Assembly (NCBI GenBank): GCA_020073305.1
Contig: JAIQFK010000015.1
Span: 1-64,000, forward strand
DNA: 64,000 nucleotides
Direction of reading: 5' to 3'
DNA from: Terriglobia bacterium
Lineage (GTDB): Bacteria > Acidobacteriota > Terriglobia > Bryobacterales > Bryobacteraceae
Shown here: positions 6,931 through 15,799 of the stretch, one piece after another
Position numbering within the stretch: position 1 is the stretch's first letter
Layout of the letters: each line of letters opens with the position of its first letter
The notes under the pieces: model-generated
Told to the model about the DNA's origin: nothing
The model's database searches: none
What the model saw: the letters and a program-made list of their open reading frames with translations, nothing else
Position numbers and translations under genes: made by a program

Positions 6931-8826
6931 TCACTTCACTACCCGCACTCGAATCCCCGAAGGATTTTCGCGCGACCGGTACACTCGCTCGGTGGCCTTT
7001 TGAAAATCCGCTTCGGTCGCCCGGTCAATGGCCACAAACTTCTGAGGATTCCGGTCCACGAGCGGAAACCAGGAGCTCTGCACGTGAATCACGATCCGGT
7101 GCCCACGGCGAAACGTGTGATACACATCGGGCATGGTGAAGGCGATCTTGGTGATTCGTCCCGGCTCGGATGCCTCAGGTTTTTCAAAGCTGTGGCGGAA
7201 TCGCGCCCGGAATGGCTCGCCCCGTACCAATTGCTGATAACCGCCCATGCGTACACCGGAGGGATTCGGTTTCGGGTCCGGAAAACTCCCCGGATATCCG
7301 TCCACCAGCTTCACCACCCAGTCGGCGTCCGTCCCGGTGGTGGACACGCGCAGGTCGCATTCGATGGGGCCGGCCACGGTGACATCCTCGTCCAGCGATT
7401 CGGTTTCATACACCAGCACATCCGTTCGCCGGGCGGCGAATCGCTGGTCCGACGTCATGTAGTTATAGGTCATGCCGGGGCTGGTCTCATCCGTGAAAGG
7501 CACCGGTTTCGCGGGATCGCTGACGTACTCGTCGAAGGCTTGCCCTCCATCGGGCGCCGCCTCGGATAGTTTCCCTGCTTCCCGGAAGTACAGCATCCGC
7601 GCGGCCGCGTCTTTGGGTGGCCATTCGTCATGCTTCCGCCACTGGTTCCGCCCGGTTTCGAAAACGTAAGCTTTGGGCAGCTTCATATCGTCGGTGGGCG
7701 TCTTGAGGTAGTGAACGAAGAACGGCAGCATGATCTTGTCTCGAAAGTATTCGCCGGTTTTGGAGGCGAACCGCACGTTCCCGAGCTGCTCGCCGTCGCC
7801 CATCCAACCGCCATGGGACCACGGGCCCATCACCAGCGTGCTTGCCGTCTGAGGACTCTGCGCTTCGATGGCGCGGTACACCGCGAGCGGACCGAGCAGA
7901 TCCTCGGCATCGAACCAGCCGCCGACTGTCAACATCGCCGGATGGACGTTCTTCAGATGCGGGCGGATGTTGCGTGCCTGCCAGTACTCGTCATAGCGAT
8001 TGTGCTCCAGGAGTTCTTTCCAGTACGCAGCCTGCGTGCCGAACAGCGCGGGATCGATATTGCGAAGTGGGCCCAGCCTGAGAAAAAAATCATAGCCGTC
8101 CGGCGTGCCGCGTTCGAAACGGGTGGTCGCGTGAGGCCGTATATCTCCGGGCTCGATCCATGGCCGTCCGAAACCGGAAAAGAAGCCGAACGCGTGAGCC
8201 AGGAACAGAGCGCCGTTGTGCCGCCAGTCGTCACCCATGAACCAATCGGAAACGGGAGCCTGAGGGGATGCGGCTTTGAGTGCAGGGTGCGCGTCGATGG
8301 CCGCCATGGCTGCGTAAAAGCCGGGGTACGAGATTCCCCAGATCCCCACGTTCCCGTTGTTATCGGGAACATTCTTCACCAGCCAGTCGATGGTGTCATA
8401 CGCGTCGGTGGATTCGTCCACGTCTTTCGGGCCGTGTTTCACGGGCAGGTAGGGGCGCACGTTCACATATTCGCCTTCAGACTTGGTGGTTCCGCGAACA
8501 TCCTGGTACGCGAAGATGAAGCCCTCCTTAGCAGCTTTTTCCGAGTTGGCTTGCAAATCGTGAAAGTTGTCCGCGCCGTACGGCGAGACCGTGTAGGGTG
8601 TCCGAAACAGCAGGATCGGATATTTCTGCGAGACGTCTTTCGGAGCATAGACCGACGTGAAGAGCCGGACACCGTCGCGCATGGGGATCATGTACTCGAA
8701 TTTCGTGTAGTTGGCTAGAAAGTACTCCTCACGTTCCGCCTCAGGCGTCTTCTTGGGAGGGGATTCCTGCGCGATAAGAACCGGCAGCGCTACCAGCGCC
8801 GCAAATACAAGCCATCGTCTGGTCAT
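6931..8826 (-). CDS. Secreted CocE/NonD-family serine hydrolase (X-Pro dipeptidyl-peptidase S15 fold)
   Basis: A 631-residue protein from MTRRWLVFAALVALPVLIAQ, a clear signal peptide; the frame is open for 67 more codons upstream but that part is not protein-like, and GGGGTG stands six bases before this ATG. The alpha/beta hydrolase domain has the nucleophile in GISYPGF (Ser 166), with FRTPYTV and YQDVRG upstream forming the oxyanion region. The C-terminal third is the jelly-roll X-Pro_C domain, with PIECDLRVSTTGTDADWVVK and FRRGHRIVIHVQSSWFP. Family members cleave esters (for example cocaine esterase) or beta-lactam side chains (glutaryl acylase); substrate unknown. It is convergent with the sensor kinase (17 bp between stops). 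Confidence 0.88.
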   Translation of the reverse strand: MTRRWLVFAALVALPVLIAQESPPKKTPEAEREEYFLANYTKFEYMIPMRDGVRLFTSVYAPKDVSQKYPILLFRTPYTVSPYGADNFHDLQANSEKAAKEGFIFAYQDVRGTTKSEGEYVNVRPYLPVKHGPKDVDESTDAYDTIDWLVKNVPDNNGNVGIWGISYPGFYAAMAAIDAHPALKAASPQAPVSDWFMGDDWRHNGALFLAHAFGFFSGFGRPWIEPGDIRPHATTRFERGTPDGYDFFLRLGPLRNIDPALFGTQAAYWKELLEHNRYDEYWQARNIRPHLKNVHPAMLTVGGWFDAEDLLGPLAVYRAIEAQSPQTASTLVMGPWSHGGWMGDGEQLGNVRFASKTGEYFRDKIMLPFFVHYLKTPTDDMKLPKAYVFETGRNQWRKHDEWPPKDAAARMLYFREAGKLSEAAPDGGQAFDEYVSDPAKPVPFTDETSPGMTYNYMTSDQRFAARRTDVLVYETESLDEDVTVAGPIECDLRVSTTGTDADWVVKLVDGYPGSFPDPKPNPSGVRMGGYQQLVRGEPFRARFRHSFEKPEASEPGRITKIAFTMPDVYHTFRRGHRIVIHVQSSWFPLVDRNPQKFVAIDRATEADFQKATERVYRSRENPSGIRVRVVK

Positions 8827-9097
8827 TGAGCACCCCATGCGGTCCAAATATACATTGAATAATGGATCGTGCGTGCCCGGCCCCCACGGGCGCTTTCCTG
8901 ACTCGTTGTAGCGGCCGAGCATGATGCCCGGCTGGATCTGTCCCCACAATCGAGATGAAATCGATTTCTTCACCTGCTCCCTCTTTCGCGAGCGCACACC
9001 GCGTCTCCTCCGCCGATCGCGATTCACTTACCTTTCCCCGCTCGTTCCGTCCCGCTCGCGTGCAATAATAATCCATCCACCCCACACAACAACGTAC
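8827..9097. other. Divergent intergenic region between hydrolase and Ser/Thr kinase
   Basis: About 270 bp carrying the promoters of two divergent genes. A/T-rich stretches near 8845-8865 (aatatacattgaataatgg) and near 9063-9075 are the best promoter candidates. Open frames cross it in both directions but look like extensions, not coding sequence. Confidence 0.4.
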
Positions 9098-11674
9098 ATG
9101 ATCGGCAAAACCATCGCGCAGTACAAGATCATCGAAAAACTCGGCGCCGGCGGCATGGGGGAAGTCTATCGCGCGCGCGATCAGCGCCTCGCCCGCGACG
9201 TCGCCATCAAGGTGCTTCCCGAGTCCTTCTCCAGAGACCCCGACCGTCTCCGCCGCTTCGAGCAGGAAGCGCGCGCCGCCGGCCAGCTCAACCGTCCCAA
9301 CATCGTCATCGTCCACGATTTCGGCATGCACGACGGCGCCCCGTACGTCGTCCAGGAACTGCTGGAAGGCGAGACCCTGCGGGAGAAGCTCGAGCATGGA
9401 GCCGTCTCCTCCCGCAAGGTGACCGACTACGGAATCCAGATCGCGCGTGGGCTGGCGGCCGCGCATGAAAAGGGCATCGTTCATCGCGACCTCAAGCCTG
9501 AGAATATCTTCGTCACCAAAGACGGCCGCCTCAAGATTCTCGATTTCGGATTGGCGAAGCTGACGCAGTACGAAAACCTGAGCAACGAGCTGACGAGCGC
9601 GCCCACCAAGGCGCCCGAAACCGAGCCTGGAATGGTGATGGGGACGGTCGGCTACATGTCCCCGGAGCAGGTGCGCGGGCAGCCGGCCGACGCGCGCTCG
9701 GATATCTTCGCGTTCGGCACCATCCTGTACGAGATGCTCTCTGGGAAGCGCGCTTTTGCGCGGGACTCCGGCCCGGAGACGTTGACGGCCATCCTCAAGG
9801 AAGAACCATCCGAAATCAGCGGGCCTGACATCAGCTTTCCGCCGGGGCTCGAGCGCATCGCTCGCAAGTGCCTCGAAAAAGCTCCCGAGCAGCGCTTCCA
9901 ATCGGCCAGCGACCTGGCCTTCGCCATCGAAGCCCTCTCCGGAATTTCGACGATGCGCACCGCTGAACCGCCGGTCAAAGCGCGTGCCCGGCGGCCCACG
10001 CTAGTTCTCGCCGTTGCTGCTCTGGTAGTCGTCGTCGCGGGACTCGCGGCATGGATTGCGGCCCACAGGACTCCCGCAGCCACTGTCCCTCTCTTCCGGC
10101 GTCTCAGTTTTCGGCGAGGCACCATCTACTCGGCGCGCTTCACTCCCGACGGTAAGTCGGTGATCTACGCCGCCGAATGGGACGGTAACCCTCTGCAGTT
10201 GTTTTCCACTCAGGTCGAGATGGCCGAGTCGCGCGCTTTTGACCTGCCGCGCGCTTATCTGCTCTCCGTCTCTCCGACGGGGGAGCTGGCCCTCACCCTC
10301 GACCCCACCATGCTGACTCACGGGGCCGCTCGCGGCACGCTGGCCCGCGCGCCCCAGAGCGGAGGCGCGCCCCGCGCTCTTCTCAAGGACGTGCTCTGGG
10401 CCGACTGGTCGCCGGACGGCAAAGATCTCGCCGTGGTGCGCGCCGTCGGCGCCACCAATCGTCTCGAATACCCCGCCGGCAAAGTGCTGTTCGAAACCGG
10501 CGGCTGGATCAGCCATCCCAGGATCTCTCCGAAGGGGGACAAAATCGCGTTCCTCAACCATCCGGTCTGGCCCGACGACCGCGGCTCGGTTGATGTGATC
10601 GACCTTTCGGGAAAGAGAAAAATGCTCTCTGCCGGTTGGGAAAGTGAAGAAGGCGTCGCCTGGTCTCCCGACGGGAATGAAGTTTGGTTCGCCGCCATCA
10701 AATTCGGGCTGGCCCACGGCCTGTATGCCGTGTCGCTCTCCGGCAAGGAGCGAGCCGTCGAGCGAATCGCGGGCGGTCTCACCCTGATGGATATCTCCCG
10801 CGACGGGCGCGTCCTCATCACCCGCGACGACGAACGCTACGGAATCATGGCGCGCACCGCCGGAGAGAACAGCGAACGGGACCTTTCCTGGCTCGATTAT
10901 TCGGATCCGGGCGATATTTCAGCCGATGGAAAATGGCTGCTCTTCGATGAAGAGGGCGATGGAGGCGGTCCGAACTATTCTATCTTCCTGCGGAAAATGG
11001 ATGGCGCGCCGCCCACCCGGCTGGGCGATGGTTTGGGTATGGGACTCTCGGCGGACGGCAATTGGGCCATTTCCACCCTTCCCACCACACCTTCGCAAAT
11101 CGTTCTGCTTCCCACGGGCCCCGGCGGTCCTAAAAAAGTCGAACGGTTCACTATCGAAGATTACGCATTGGCGGATTTCTTTCCCGATGGCAAGCGGATT
11201 CTGTTTTCCGGCATGGAAGCCGGGCATGCGATGCGCGACTACGTGCAGGACATCGAGGGGGGCAAGCCCAGGCCGATTACACCCGAAGGCGTGGTCTCGG
11301 TGTGGCGCACCCATCCGCTTTCTCCCGACGGAAAATCGGTCATTGCGCTCGACACGGACGGGAAATTTTTCCTTTATCCGACGGAGGGAGAAGGCCGGCA
11401 GCCGGCTCCCGGCACTCTGCCGGGTGATGTTCCCGTGCGTTGGGGCGACGACGGGCATTCGGTCTTCGTTACTCGAGCCGGCGAGATCCCAGCCAAACTC
11501 TATCGCGTGGACTTCAACACCCAGGCCCGCCGCCTCATCGCCGAACTCTCCGTACCCGACCGCACGGGTTTGACCGGAATTCGCTACATCCAGATCACTC
11601 CCGACGGCAAATCCTACGCCTACACGTACAGCCGTTTCCTCACCGAACTCTACATGATCGAAGATCTGAAATAA
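9098..11674 (+). CDS. Ser/Thr protein kinase with C-terminal TolB-like beta-propeller
   Basis: An 858-residue membrane kinase. The catalytic domain (1-280) is complete: glycine loop GAGGMGEVY at 16-24, Lys 38 in VAIK, HRDLKPEN at 129-136 and DFG at 149-151. A single membrane helix follows near 297-320 (LVLAVAALVVVVAGLAAWIA). The rest is a propeller of WD40-like/PD40 repeats with recurring SPDGK motifs (SPDGKDLAVV, SPDGNEVWF, SPDGKSVIAL, TPDGKSYAY), which would lie outside the cytoplasm. This PknB-plus-propeller design is multiplied in Acidobacteriota; the propeller is thought to be a ligand sensor. The ATG at 9098 is chosen because kinase homology begins directly there. Confidence 0.9.
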   Translation: MIGKTIAQYKIIEKLGAGGMGEVYRARDQRLARDVAIKVLPESFSRDPDRLRRFEQEARAAGQLNRPNIVIVHDFGMHDGAPYVVQELLEGETLREKLEHGAVSSRKVTDYGIQIARGLAAAHEKGIVHRDLKPENIFVTKDGRLKILDFGLAKLTQYENLSNELTSAPTKAPETEPGMVMGTVGYMSPEQVRGQPADARSDIFAFGTILYEMLSGKRAFARDSGPETLTAILKEEPSEISGPDISFPPGLERIARKCLEKAPEQRFQSASDLAFAIEALSGISTMRTAEPPVKARARRPTLVLAVAALVVVVAGLAAWIAAHRTPAATVPLFRRLSFRRGTIYSARFTPDGKSVIYAAEWDGNPLQLFSTQVEMAESRAFDLPRAYLLSVSPTGELALTLDPTMLTHGAARGTLARAPQSGGAPRALLKDVLWADWSPDGKDLAVVRAVGATNRLEYPAGKVLFETGGWISHPRISPKGDKIAFLNHPVWPDDRGSVDVIDLSGKRKMLSAGWESEEGVAWSPDGNEVWFAAIKFGLAHGLYAVSLSGKERAVERIAGGLTLMDISRDGRVLITRDDERYGIMARTAGENSERDLSWLDYSDPGDISADGKWLLFDEEGDGGGPNYSIFLRKMDGAPPTRLGDGLGMGLSADGNWAISTLPTTPSQIVLLPTGPGGPKKVERFTIEDYALADFFPDGKRILFSGMEAGHAMRDYVQDIEGGKPRPITPEGVVSVWRTHPLSPDGKSVIALDTDGKFFLYPTEGEGRQPAPGTLPGDVPVRWGDDGHSVFVTRAGEIPAKLYRVDFNTQARRLIAELSVPDRTGLTGIRYIQITPDGKSYAYTYSRFLTELYMIEDLK

Positions 11675-11717
11675 ATCCGGCCCTCGATTCGTGAGCCAGT
11701 TCGACAGCCTCCCGCAA

Positions 11718-13088
11718 TCACACTTGATCCGGCACTACGTAAGGCTCCCGGTAATTCCTGGTCAGCAGGGCGTCGGCCTCCTCGTCGCCCAGGACGCGGC
11801 CGGTCGACTGCGCCATCTTCAGCGAGCGGCCCACCCGGTAACTCATGTTTGCCAAATGGCAGAATGCCGCGGATCGCGCACCGATCTCGATGTCGGCGCG
11901 CAGCAGTTTGTGGTCACGCGCGCGTATGGCGTCGAGAAAGTTCTTGATATGTGGAATCGTGGTGTCGCCTCTTTTCTCCTGCGGCGGCTCATCCATCGCC
12001 TTTTCATATTTCTCCCGGTTCCCTGCCCCCGCGCCCCTGGCGGCATCGCCGCTCACGTCACCCGCCGTGCTCTTGAAAACCTGGAAGCCCGCGTGGTCCA
12101 CGGTCATGAAGCCTGTATCGCCGTAGAAAATATTGCCGACGTAGTCCGGCTCGCGCATACCGCCCAGACCCTCGGGCGGGGTGGGCAGATTGCGGACATC
12201 GAAAGTGATTTGCGCGTCGCCGAAATTGAAAGCGCTCTGCTGCGTATTTGGGGTCTCCTGGTCGTCTTTCCAAACGAACTTGCCGCCCGTGGAAGAGACC
12301 GACACGGGCCAACCGGTGCGGCCCAGGCCCCAGCAGCAAATATCCATTTCGTGCGCGCCCTGGTTGCCGATGTCGCCGTTGCCCGTGTCCCAGAACCAGT
12401 GCCAGTTATAAGCGAACTTATTTTTGCTGTACGGCTTCCATTGCGCAGGTCCCAGGAACCGGTCCCAGTCGAGGCCGGCCGGCACAGGCTCATCCGGCGA
12501 ATGGCCCATCGAGAAACGGCGCCGGAAGCAGAGCCCGCGCGCGTGGTAGACCTGTCCGATCGCGCCCTCCTGCAGCAGTTGTATGGCTCGCATTTTGTGC
12601 GCCTGAGACCGGCCCTGCGAACCGACCTGCACCATGCGGTTGTATTTGCGCGCCGCCTTCACCATCTGCACGCCTTCGAAAATGTTATGGCACGCCGGTT
12701 TTTCGATATAGACATCCTTACCGGCCTGGCACGCCCAGATGGTGGCCAGCGCATGCCAGTGATTGGGCAATGGCATGGAGACGGCGTCGACATCTTTCGA
12801 ATCGAACATGGCGCGCATGTCGGCGTAGTCTTTCGCGTCGTAGCCCTTCAGCTTGCGGACCAGGGCAACCGCGCGTTCGCGGGCGCTCTGGTTCACGTCG
12901 CAAAGCCCGGCGATGCGGACATCGGAATCGAGCGCGGCGTAGGAGTTCATATGGTTGCCGCCGCGGCCGCCCAAGCCGACGATTCCCACGTTGATCCGGT
13001 CATTGGCTCCGAGAATGGGAAACTGCGCGGTGGCGATAGCGGCAGCAGCCGCTTTCACAAACTGGCGTCTGGCTGTTTCAGGCTGCAT
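11718..13088 (-). CDS. Tat-exported Gfo/Idh/MocA-family oxidoreductase
   Basis: A 456-residue protein. The N-terminus MQPETARRQFVKAAAAAIAT is a twin-arginine signal, so the enzyme is exported folded with its dinucleotide bound. The Rossmann motif GIVGLGGRG follows at about 45-53, and EKPACHN supplies the conserved Lys-Pro of the EKP motif. The C-terminal alpha/beta domain includes NWHWFWDTGNGDIGNQGAHE, typical of the secreted subfamily abundant in Acidobacteria and Planctomycetes. GGGAGAGG lies just upstream of the ATG at 13086-13088. Likely acts on a sugar or cyclitol; no neighbour points to the substrate. Confidence 0.9.
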   Translation of the reverse strand: MQPETARRQFVKAAAAAIATAQFPILGANDRINVGIVGLGGRGGNHMNSYAALDSDVRIAGLCDVNQSARERAVALVRKLKGYDAKDYADMRAMFDSKDVDAVSMPLPNHWHALATIWACQAGKDVYIEKPACHNIFEGVQMVKAARKYNRMVQVGSQGRSQAHKMRAIQLLQEGAIGQVYHARGLCFRRRFSMGHSPDEPVPAGLDWDRFLGPAQWKPYSKNKFAYNWHWFWDTGNGDIGNQGAHEMDICCWGLGRTGWPVSVSSTGGKFVWKDDQETPNTQQSAFNFGDAQITFDVRNLPTPPEGLGGMREPDYVGNIFYGDTGFMTVDHAGFQVFKSTAGDVSGDAARGAGAGNREKYEKAMDEPPQEKRGDTTIPHIKNFLDAIRARDHKLLRADIEIGARSAAFCHLANMSYRVGRSLKMAQSTGRVLGDEEADALLTRNYREPYVVPDQV

Positions 13089-13154
13089 CGATCCTCTCCC
13101 GGGGCGATTGTATCGCACCGCGGTGTCCCGCCCCGGATTGCAGATTCGGAGCCC

Positions 13155-13832
13155 TCACAATCGTCTGATCTTGGGCGTGCGATGCCCTTCCCAGCGGTAT
13201 TCGAAATGCGCATCCGCACGAACTCTCGACACCAGCGCGGGTCTGAAACACGCGACGCACTCGCCGCCCCGCTTCCGCACGCACCGGTACAGCACGCCAT
13301 TCGAGCCGGAGTCCAGCAGTTCGTTTGCAAGCGCCTGGGAAGCCCGGTAGCTCACAGGATCGTGCAGCGGAAGATTCTGGGGTACATCTGCGCGCACATC
13401 ATGGAAGGTAGCATCGAAATCCGCAAGGTACAGTCTCATTTGAAGGCGTGTTTCGAACACACCAATTTCCGCCAGTTCTGCCGTCCGGTGATAGACAGCC
13501 TCGGCATGCGCCGTATCCAGTGCTGTTCCCGCGTACCAGGCGCCGCGCTCTGCTCCATTAAACCGGCCCCCGCCAACACGCGGATGACAAAACGCAGCCA
13601 TAATCACGCTGGCCATGAGTTTTTCAACTACCCATTCCTTCGGAGGAATGCGGCGCAGGATTCCGAGTTCAGCCGAAATGCGGTCGTTCGTCCAGCTCTC
13701 CAGTTCGAAAATCAGCGGCAGATCTTCAGGACTTGATACGGTGTCCAGGATGCCGGCAACCGGATATCGACTGGGTACGAGCCGGCACGTGTTGGCCAGA
13801 TGAACGCGGGTTTCCGGCGGGTTCAGCTCCAC
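13155..13832 (-). CDS. RES-domain toxin (probable NAD+ degrading)
   Basis: A 225-residue protein. The RES fold core is seen in GGGRFNGAERGAWYAGT followed by ALDTAHAEAVYH, providing the conserved Arg, Tyr and Glu, and a later DPVSYRASQALANELLDSG with GSNGVLYRCVRKRGGEC supplies the Ser and second half. RES toxins resemble ADP-ribosyltransferases and deplete NAD+. The GTG at 13830-13832 is selected: it sits inside the last codons of the antitoxin gene (ACGTGGAGCTGA), giving the short overlap expected in this operon. The frame is open further upstream but that part is the antitoxin gene read out of frame. Confidence 0.82.
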   Translation of the reverse strand: MELNPPETRVHLANTCRLVPSRYPVAGILDTVSSPEDLPLIFELESWTNDRISAELGILRRIPPKEWVVEKLMASVIMAAFCHPRVGGGRFNGAERGAWYAGTALDTAHAEAVYHRTAELAEIGVFETRLQMRLYLADFDATFHDVRADVPQNLPLHDPVSYRASQALANELLDSGSNGVLYRCVRKRGGECVACFRPALVSRVRADAHFEYRWEGHRTPKIRRL

Positions 13833-14269
13833 GTGCCGCGCCTGCCGTCCAGCAACCGGCGCACTTGATAAAGGCCATCCATACCGCCTTCGGTCATCAG
13901 TGCGAGCGCCGGCTGTCCACCGAACAAAAGGTTGCTGTTGGGCAGCTTCACCCAGCGATCCGCGAGAGCGGGTTCGGGGTAAAGAATGTGCAGGGCTTTG
14001 TAGATCCCGAGTACCAGCGAGATGCGCATCAGCATGTCGTACGGCAGCGTAGCGATCTGCCCGGACTTGTATTTGTAGAAGGTCGATCCGGGCGGCCACC
14101 CAAGCAATGCACGCTGCTCCTCGTTACTCAATTCCCATTTGTCTACGACGTTGAAGAACGTTCGCATTGCCGCGGGCGACATCTTGCGCCGCACATCGGG
14201 ATTCTGGCGCTGATCGGGCGCAATGGGCCGCGGGGCGGTACGTTTGGCGCGGCGGGCGCGTAGCTCCAT
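13823..14269 (-). CDS. Xre/MbcA/ParS-type antitoxin (DUF2384) of the RES pair
   Basis: A 148-residue protein. Residues about 30-80 form an Xre-like helical region (MRTFFNVVDKWELSNEEQ, LLGWPPGSTFYKYKSG), and the C-terminal half (LPYDMLMRISLVLGIYKALH to WVKLPNSNLLFGGQPALALM) is the MbcA/ParS/Xre antitoxin domain, which blocks the RES active site. It is the first gene of the pair, overlapping the toxin by 10 bp. The start is the ATG at 14267-14269, placed inside a palindrome and six bases after a -10 box. Confidence 0.85.
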   Translation of the reverse strand: MELRARRAKRTAPRPIAPDQRQNPDVRRKMSPAAMRTFFNVVDKWELSNEEQRALLGWPPGSTFYKYKSGQIATLPYDMLMRISLVLGIYKALHILYPEPALADRWVKLPNSNLLFGGQPALALMTEGGMDGLYQVRRLLDGRRGTWS

Positions 14270-14304
14270 ATATGGAGTATATACTACATTTCGAGAGAAG
14301 TCTA
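14264..14304 (-). promoter_or_regulatory. Promoter and palindromic operator of the Xre/RES pair
   Basis: On the minus strand a -35-like TAGACT (14304-14299), a 17-bp spacer and a -10 TATACT (14281-14276) are followed after six bases by the ATG. The perfect palindrome ctccatatatggag (14264-14277) covers the start codon, and agtatatact (14276-14285) is a second one over the -10 box. This fits autorepression and a leaderless transcript; both are inference from spacing. Confidence 0.55.
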
Positions 14305-14318
14305 TTTTGCCGGCGCCT

Positions 14319-14852
14319 TCAGGCAGAAACGCTCGCCCGCAGATCTTGGATCCGAAGCATCAAATGAAGGTCGTTGCCAGGGCAGCGCTCAAAATCGAAA
14401 TGCTCGTAGAAGCTACGCGCCTCTTCATCCAGCGCATGTACGAGGACTGCTCGTGCGCCGATAGTGTCAGCCGCTGACAGACATCGGGTTAGCGCGTCTT
14501 TCATGAGCGCGCCGCCGAGACCGGTACCGCGTTCGCGGCGATCGACTGCGAGGCGCGCGAGCAGAATGACGCCGAGCGGATAATTCGGCATGCCCTTGCC
14601 TACGCGGGCTGGGGCTTCTTGCTTGCGTACGCTGCCCGCCGTCAACGAATAATATCCGACCACCACAGAGTTCCTGTGAACTACGTATGTTTGGGATGAA
14701 TCAAGTTTCTGGTTGGCCAGGGCGTAACGCTTCAACCAGTCGTCGAGCGATGGTTTTCCACATTCGAATTTGGCCAAGACGTGCTGTTCGGCGAGTTTCT
14801 CGACTCCGGATAGTGGGGGCACGTAGTGCGGGATTGCAGGCGGATCAGACAC
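14319..14852 (-). CDS. GNAT acetyltransferase toxin (TacT/AtaT-like)
   Basis: A 177-residue GNAT-fold protein. The acetyl-CoA binding loop reads LLARLAVDRRERGTGLGGAL (Q/RxxGxG/A motif), preceded by VVVGYYSLTAGSV and followed by ARAVLVHALDEEARSFYEHF. Such toxins acetylate the aminoacyl group of charged tRNAs and stop translation. The GTG start (14850-14852) directly abuts the TAG of the DUF1778 gene with no spacer, and homology starts close behind it. The tRNA target cannot be predicted. Confidence 0.85.
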   Translation of the reverse strand: MSDPPAIPHYVPPLSGVEKLAEQHVLAKFECGKPSLDDWLKRYALANQKLDSSQTYVVHRNSVVVGYYSLTAGSVRKQEAPARVGKGMPNYPLGVILLARLAVDRRERGTGLGGALMKDALTRCLSAADTIGARAVLVHALDEEARSFYEHFDFERCPGNDLHLMLRIQDLRASVSA

Positions 14853-15137
14853 CTAGCGGTCGAGTACGCTCGGCTCCGCGAACAATCTTTGGAGCCTGGG
14901 CTTGATTCGCGCTGGGCGGTCCAGTGCCGCCGTGAACTCTTTCCAGGCTTCCGCAGAGATCTCAAAGTGCCGTTGGTCTGCGAGCATCTGCTCAGCTTCC
15001 TTGCTGGCGCTACTGAGAATGAACTCAGTCATATTGACGCCTCGCAACTTCGCGCCAATGCGGATCAATTTGGCTTCGCGCGAGGTCGCACGGACATTGA
15101 TCCGCTTTTTTCGGGTAGCTATGGGTGCAGATGCCAT
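14853..15137 (-). CDS. DUF1778 antitoxin (TacA-like) of the GNAT pair
   Basis: A 94-residue protein with an N-terminal ribbon-helix-helix (KKRINVRATSREAKLIRIGA, then KLRGVNMTEFILSSASKEAEQ) and a toxin-binding C-terminus (FEISAEAWKEFTAALDRPAR). This is the standard partner of GNAT toxins and represses the operon. The ATG at 15135-15137 is preceded by GGAG about eleven bases upstream; the frame extends 26 codons further but that region holds the promoter (TACAAT near 15160 on the minus strand). Confidence 0.87.
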   Translation of the reverse strand: MASAPIATRKKRINVRATSREAKLIRIGAKLRGVNMTEFILSSASKEAEQMLADQRHFEISAEAWKEFTAALDRPARIKPRLQRLFAEPSVLDR

Positions 15138-15296
15138 CGCGAAAGCTCCGTACATACATTGTACGTCATTGTGACCATTTGTTCCACAGAATGAATAGGC
15201 AATTATTTCAATCACTTACGAATCGGCTTGCCTCTTCCACCGTCTTGACGCCGACTCAGCGCCGAGCGTACTCGCGTTCCCGGATAATAAATAAAG

Positions 15297-15539
15297 ATGA
15301 AGGTGCGCGTCGAGTGCTATTCCGGCCGGAAAGCGGATGAGCGGCCCGTGCGGTTCCAGCTCGACGGGCGCGATTATGTCGTCGAAGAAGTGCTCGACCG
15401 GTGGTATGGCCCGCGTGACGCCTTCTTCAAGGTGCGAGCCGATGATGGCAATCTGTACATCCTCCGGCAGGATCAGTCCACGCCGGAAGGCTTGTGGCAC
15501 CTGGAATCGTTCCGACGCCAATGCACGTCCCGTTCATGA
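15297..15539 (+). CDS. Conserved small protein of unknown function
   Basis: An 80-residue protein, MKVRVECYSGRKADERPVRF, with alternating hydrophobic strands (DYVVEEVLDRWYGP, DAFFKVRADDGNLYILRQDQ). Closely similar short proteins, as I recall, recur in Acidobacteriota and Deltaproteobacteria as hypothetical cytosolic proteins. It probably folds as a small beta-barrel. No functional family is known to me. It is convergent with the DUF2934 gene. Confidence 0.7.
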   Translation: MKVRVECYSGRKADERPVRFQLDGRDYVVEEVLDRWYGPRDAFFKVRADDGNLYILRQDQSTPEGLWHLESFRRQCTSRS

Positions 15540-15553
15540 TCGCCCGGGACTCG

Positions 15554-15787
15554 TTATGCTGCCGCTCCCGAAGTCTGTCGCAGGAGATCCATTTCAGCAC
15601 GGAACCAGTCCTCTTGCGGTGAGCCATACGGACACCCGCGGGCTTCCCAGTACGAGTACGCCAGCCGGGCGGTCTCCTCGTGCTCGATAGCCGAACTACG
15701 CGATCCGGATTCCGGAACCCGTTCGAATGCCACCGCGACTGCTGCCCGCGTGGCCGGAATCGTTCTTGCACCTTCATGCTTTTTCAT
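15554..15787 (-). CDS. DUF2934 protein
   Basis: A 77-residue protein whose C-terminal half, ETARLAYSYWEARGCPYGSP followed by QEDWFRAEMDLL, matches the DUF2934 pattern (AYxxWExxGxPxGxxxxxWxxAE). AAGGAG lies upstream of the ATG at 15785-15787. It starts 12 bp after the stop of the response-regulator gene and is likely co-transcribed with it. Function of the family is unknown; it is frequent in Acidobacteriota. Confidence 0.78.
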   Translation of the reverse strand: MKKHEGARTIPATRAAVAVAFERVPESGSRSSAIEHEETARLAYSYWEARGCPYGSPQEDWFRAEMDLLRQTSGAAA

Positions 15788-15799
15788 CTGGGTCTCCTT

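Noticed and set aside
7630-8718. 362-codon plus-strand open frame
   Set aside because: Antisense to the CocE-type hydrolase, which has clear motifs and a signal peptide.
8741-9901. 386-codon minus-strand open frame crossing the kinase start
   Set aside because: Antisense of the Ser/Thr kinase catalytic domain; low-complexity composition.
11691-13736. 681-codon plus-strand open frame
   Set aside because: Antisense shadow of the Gfo/Idh/MocA and RES genes, with no recognisable domain.
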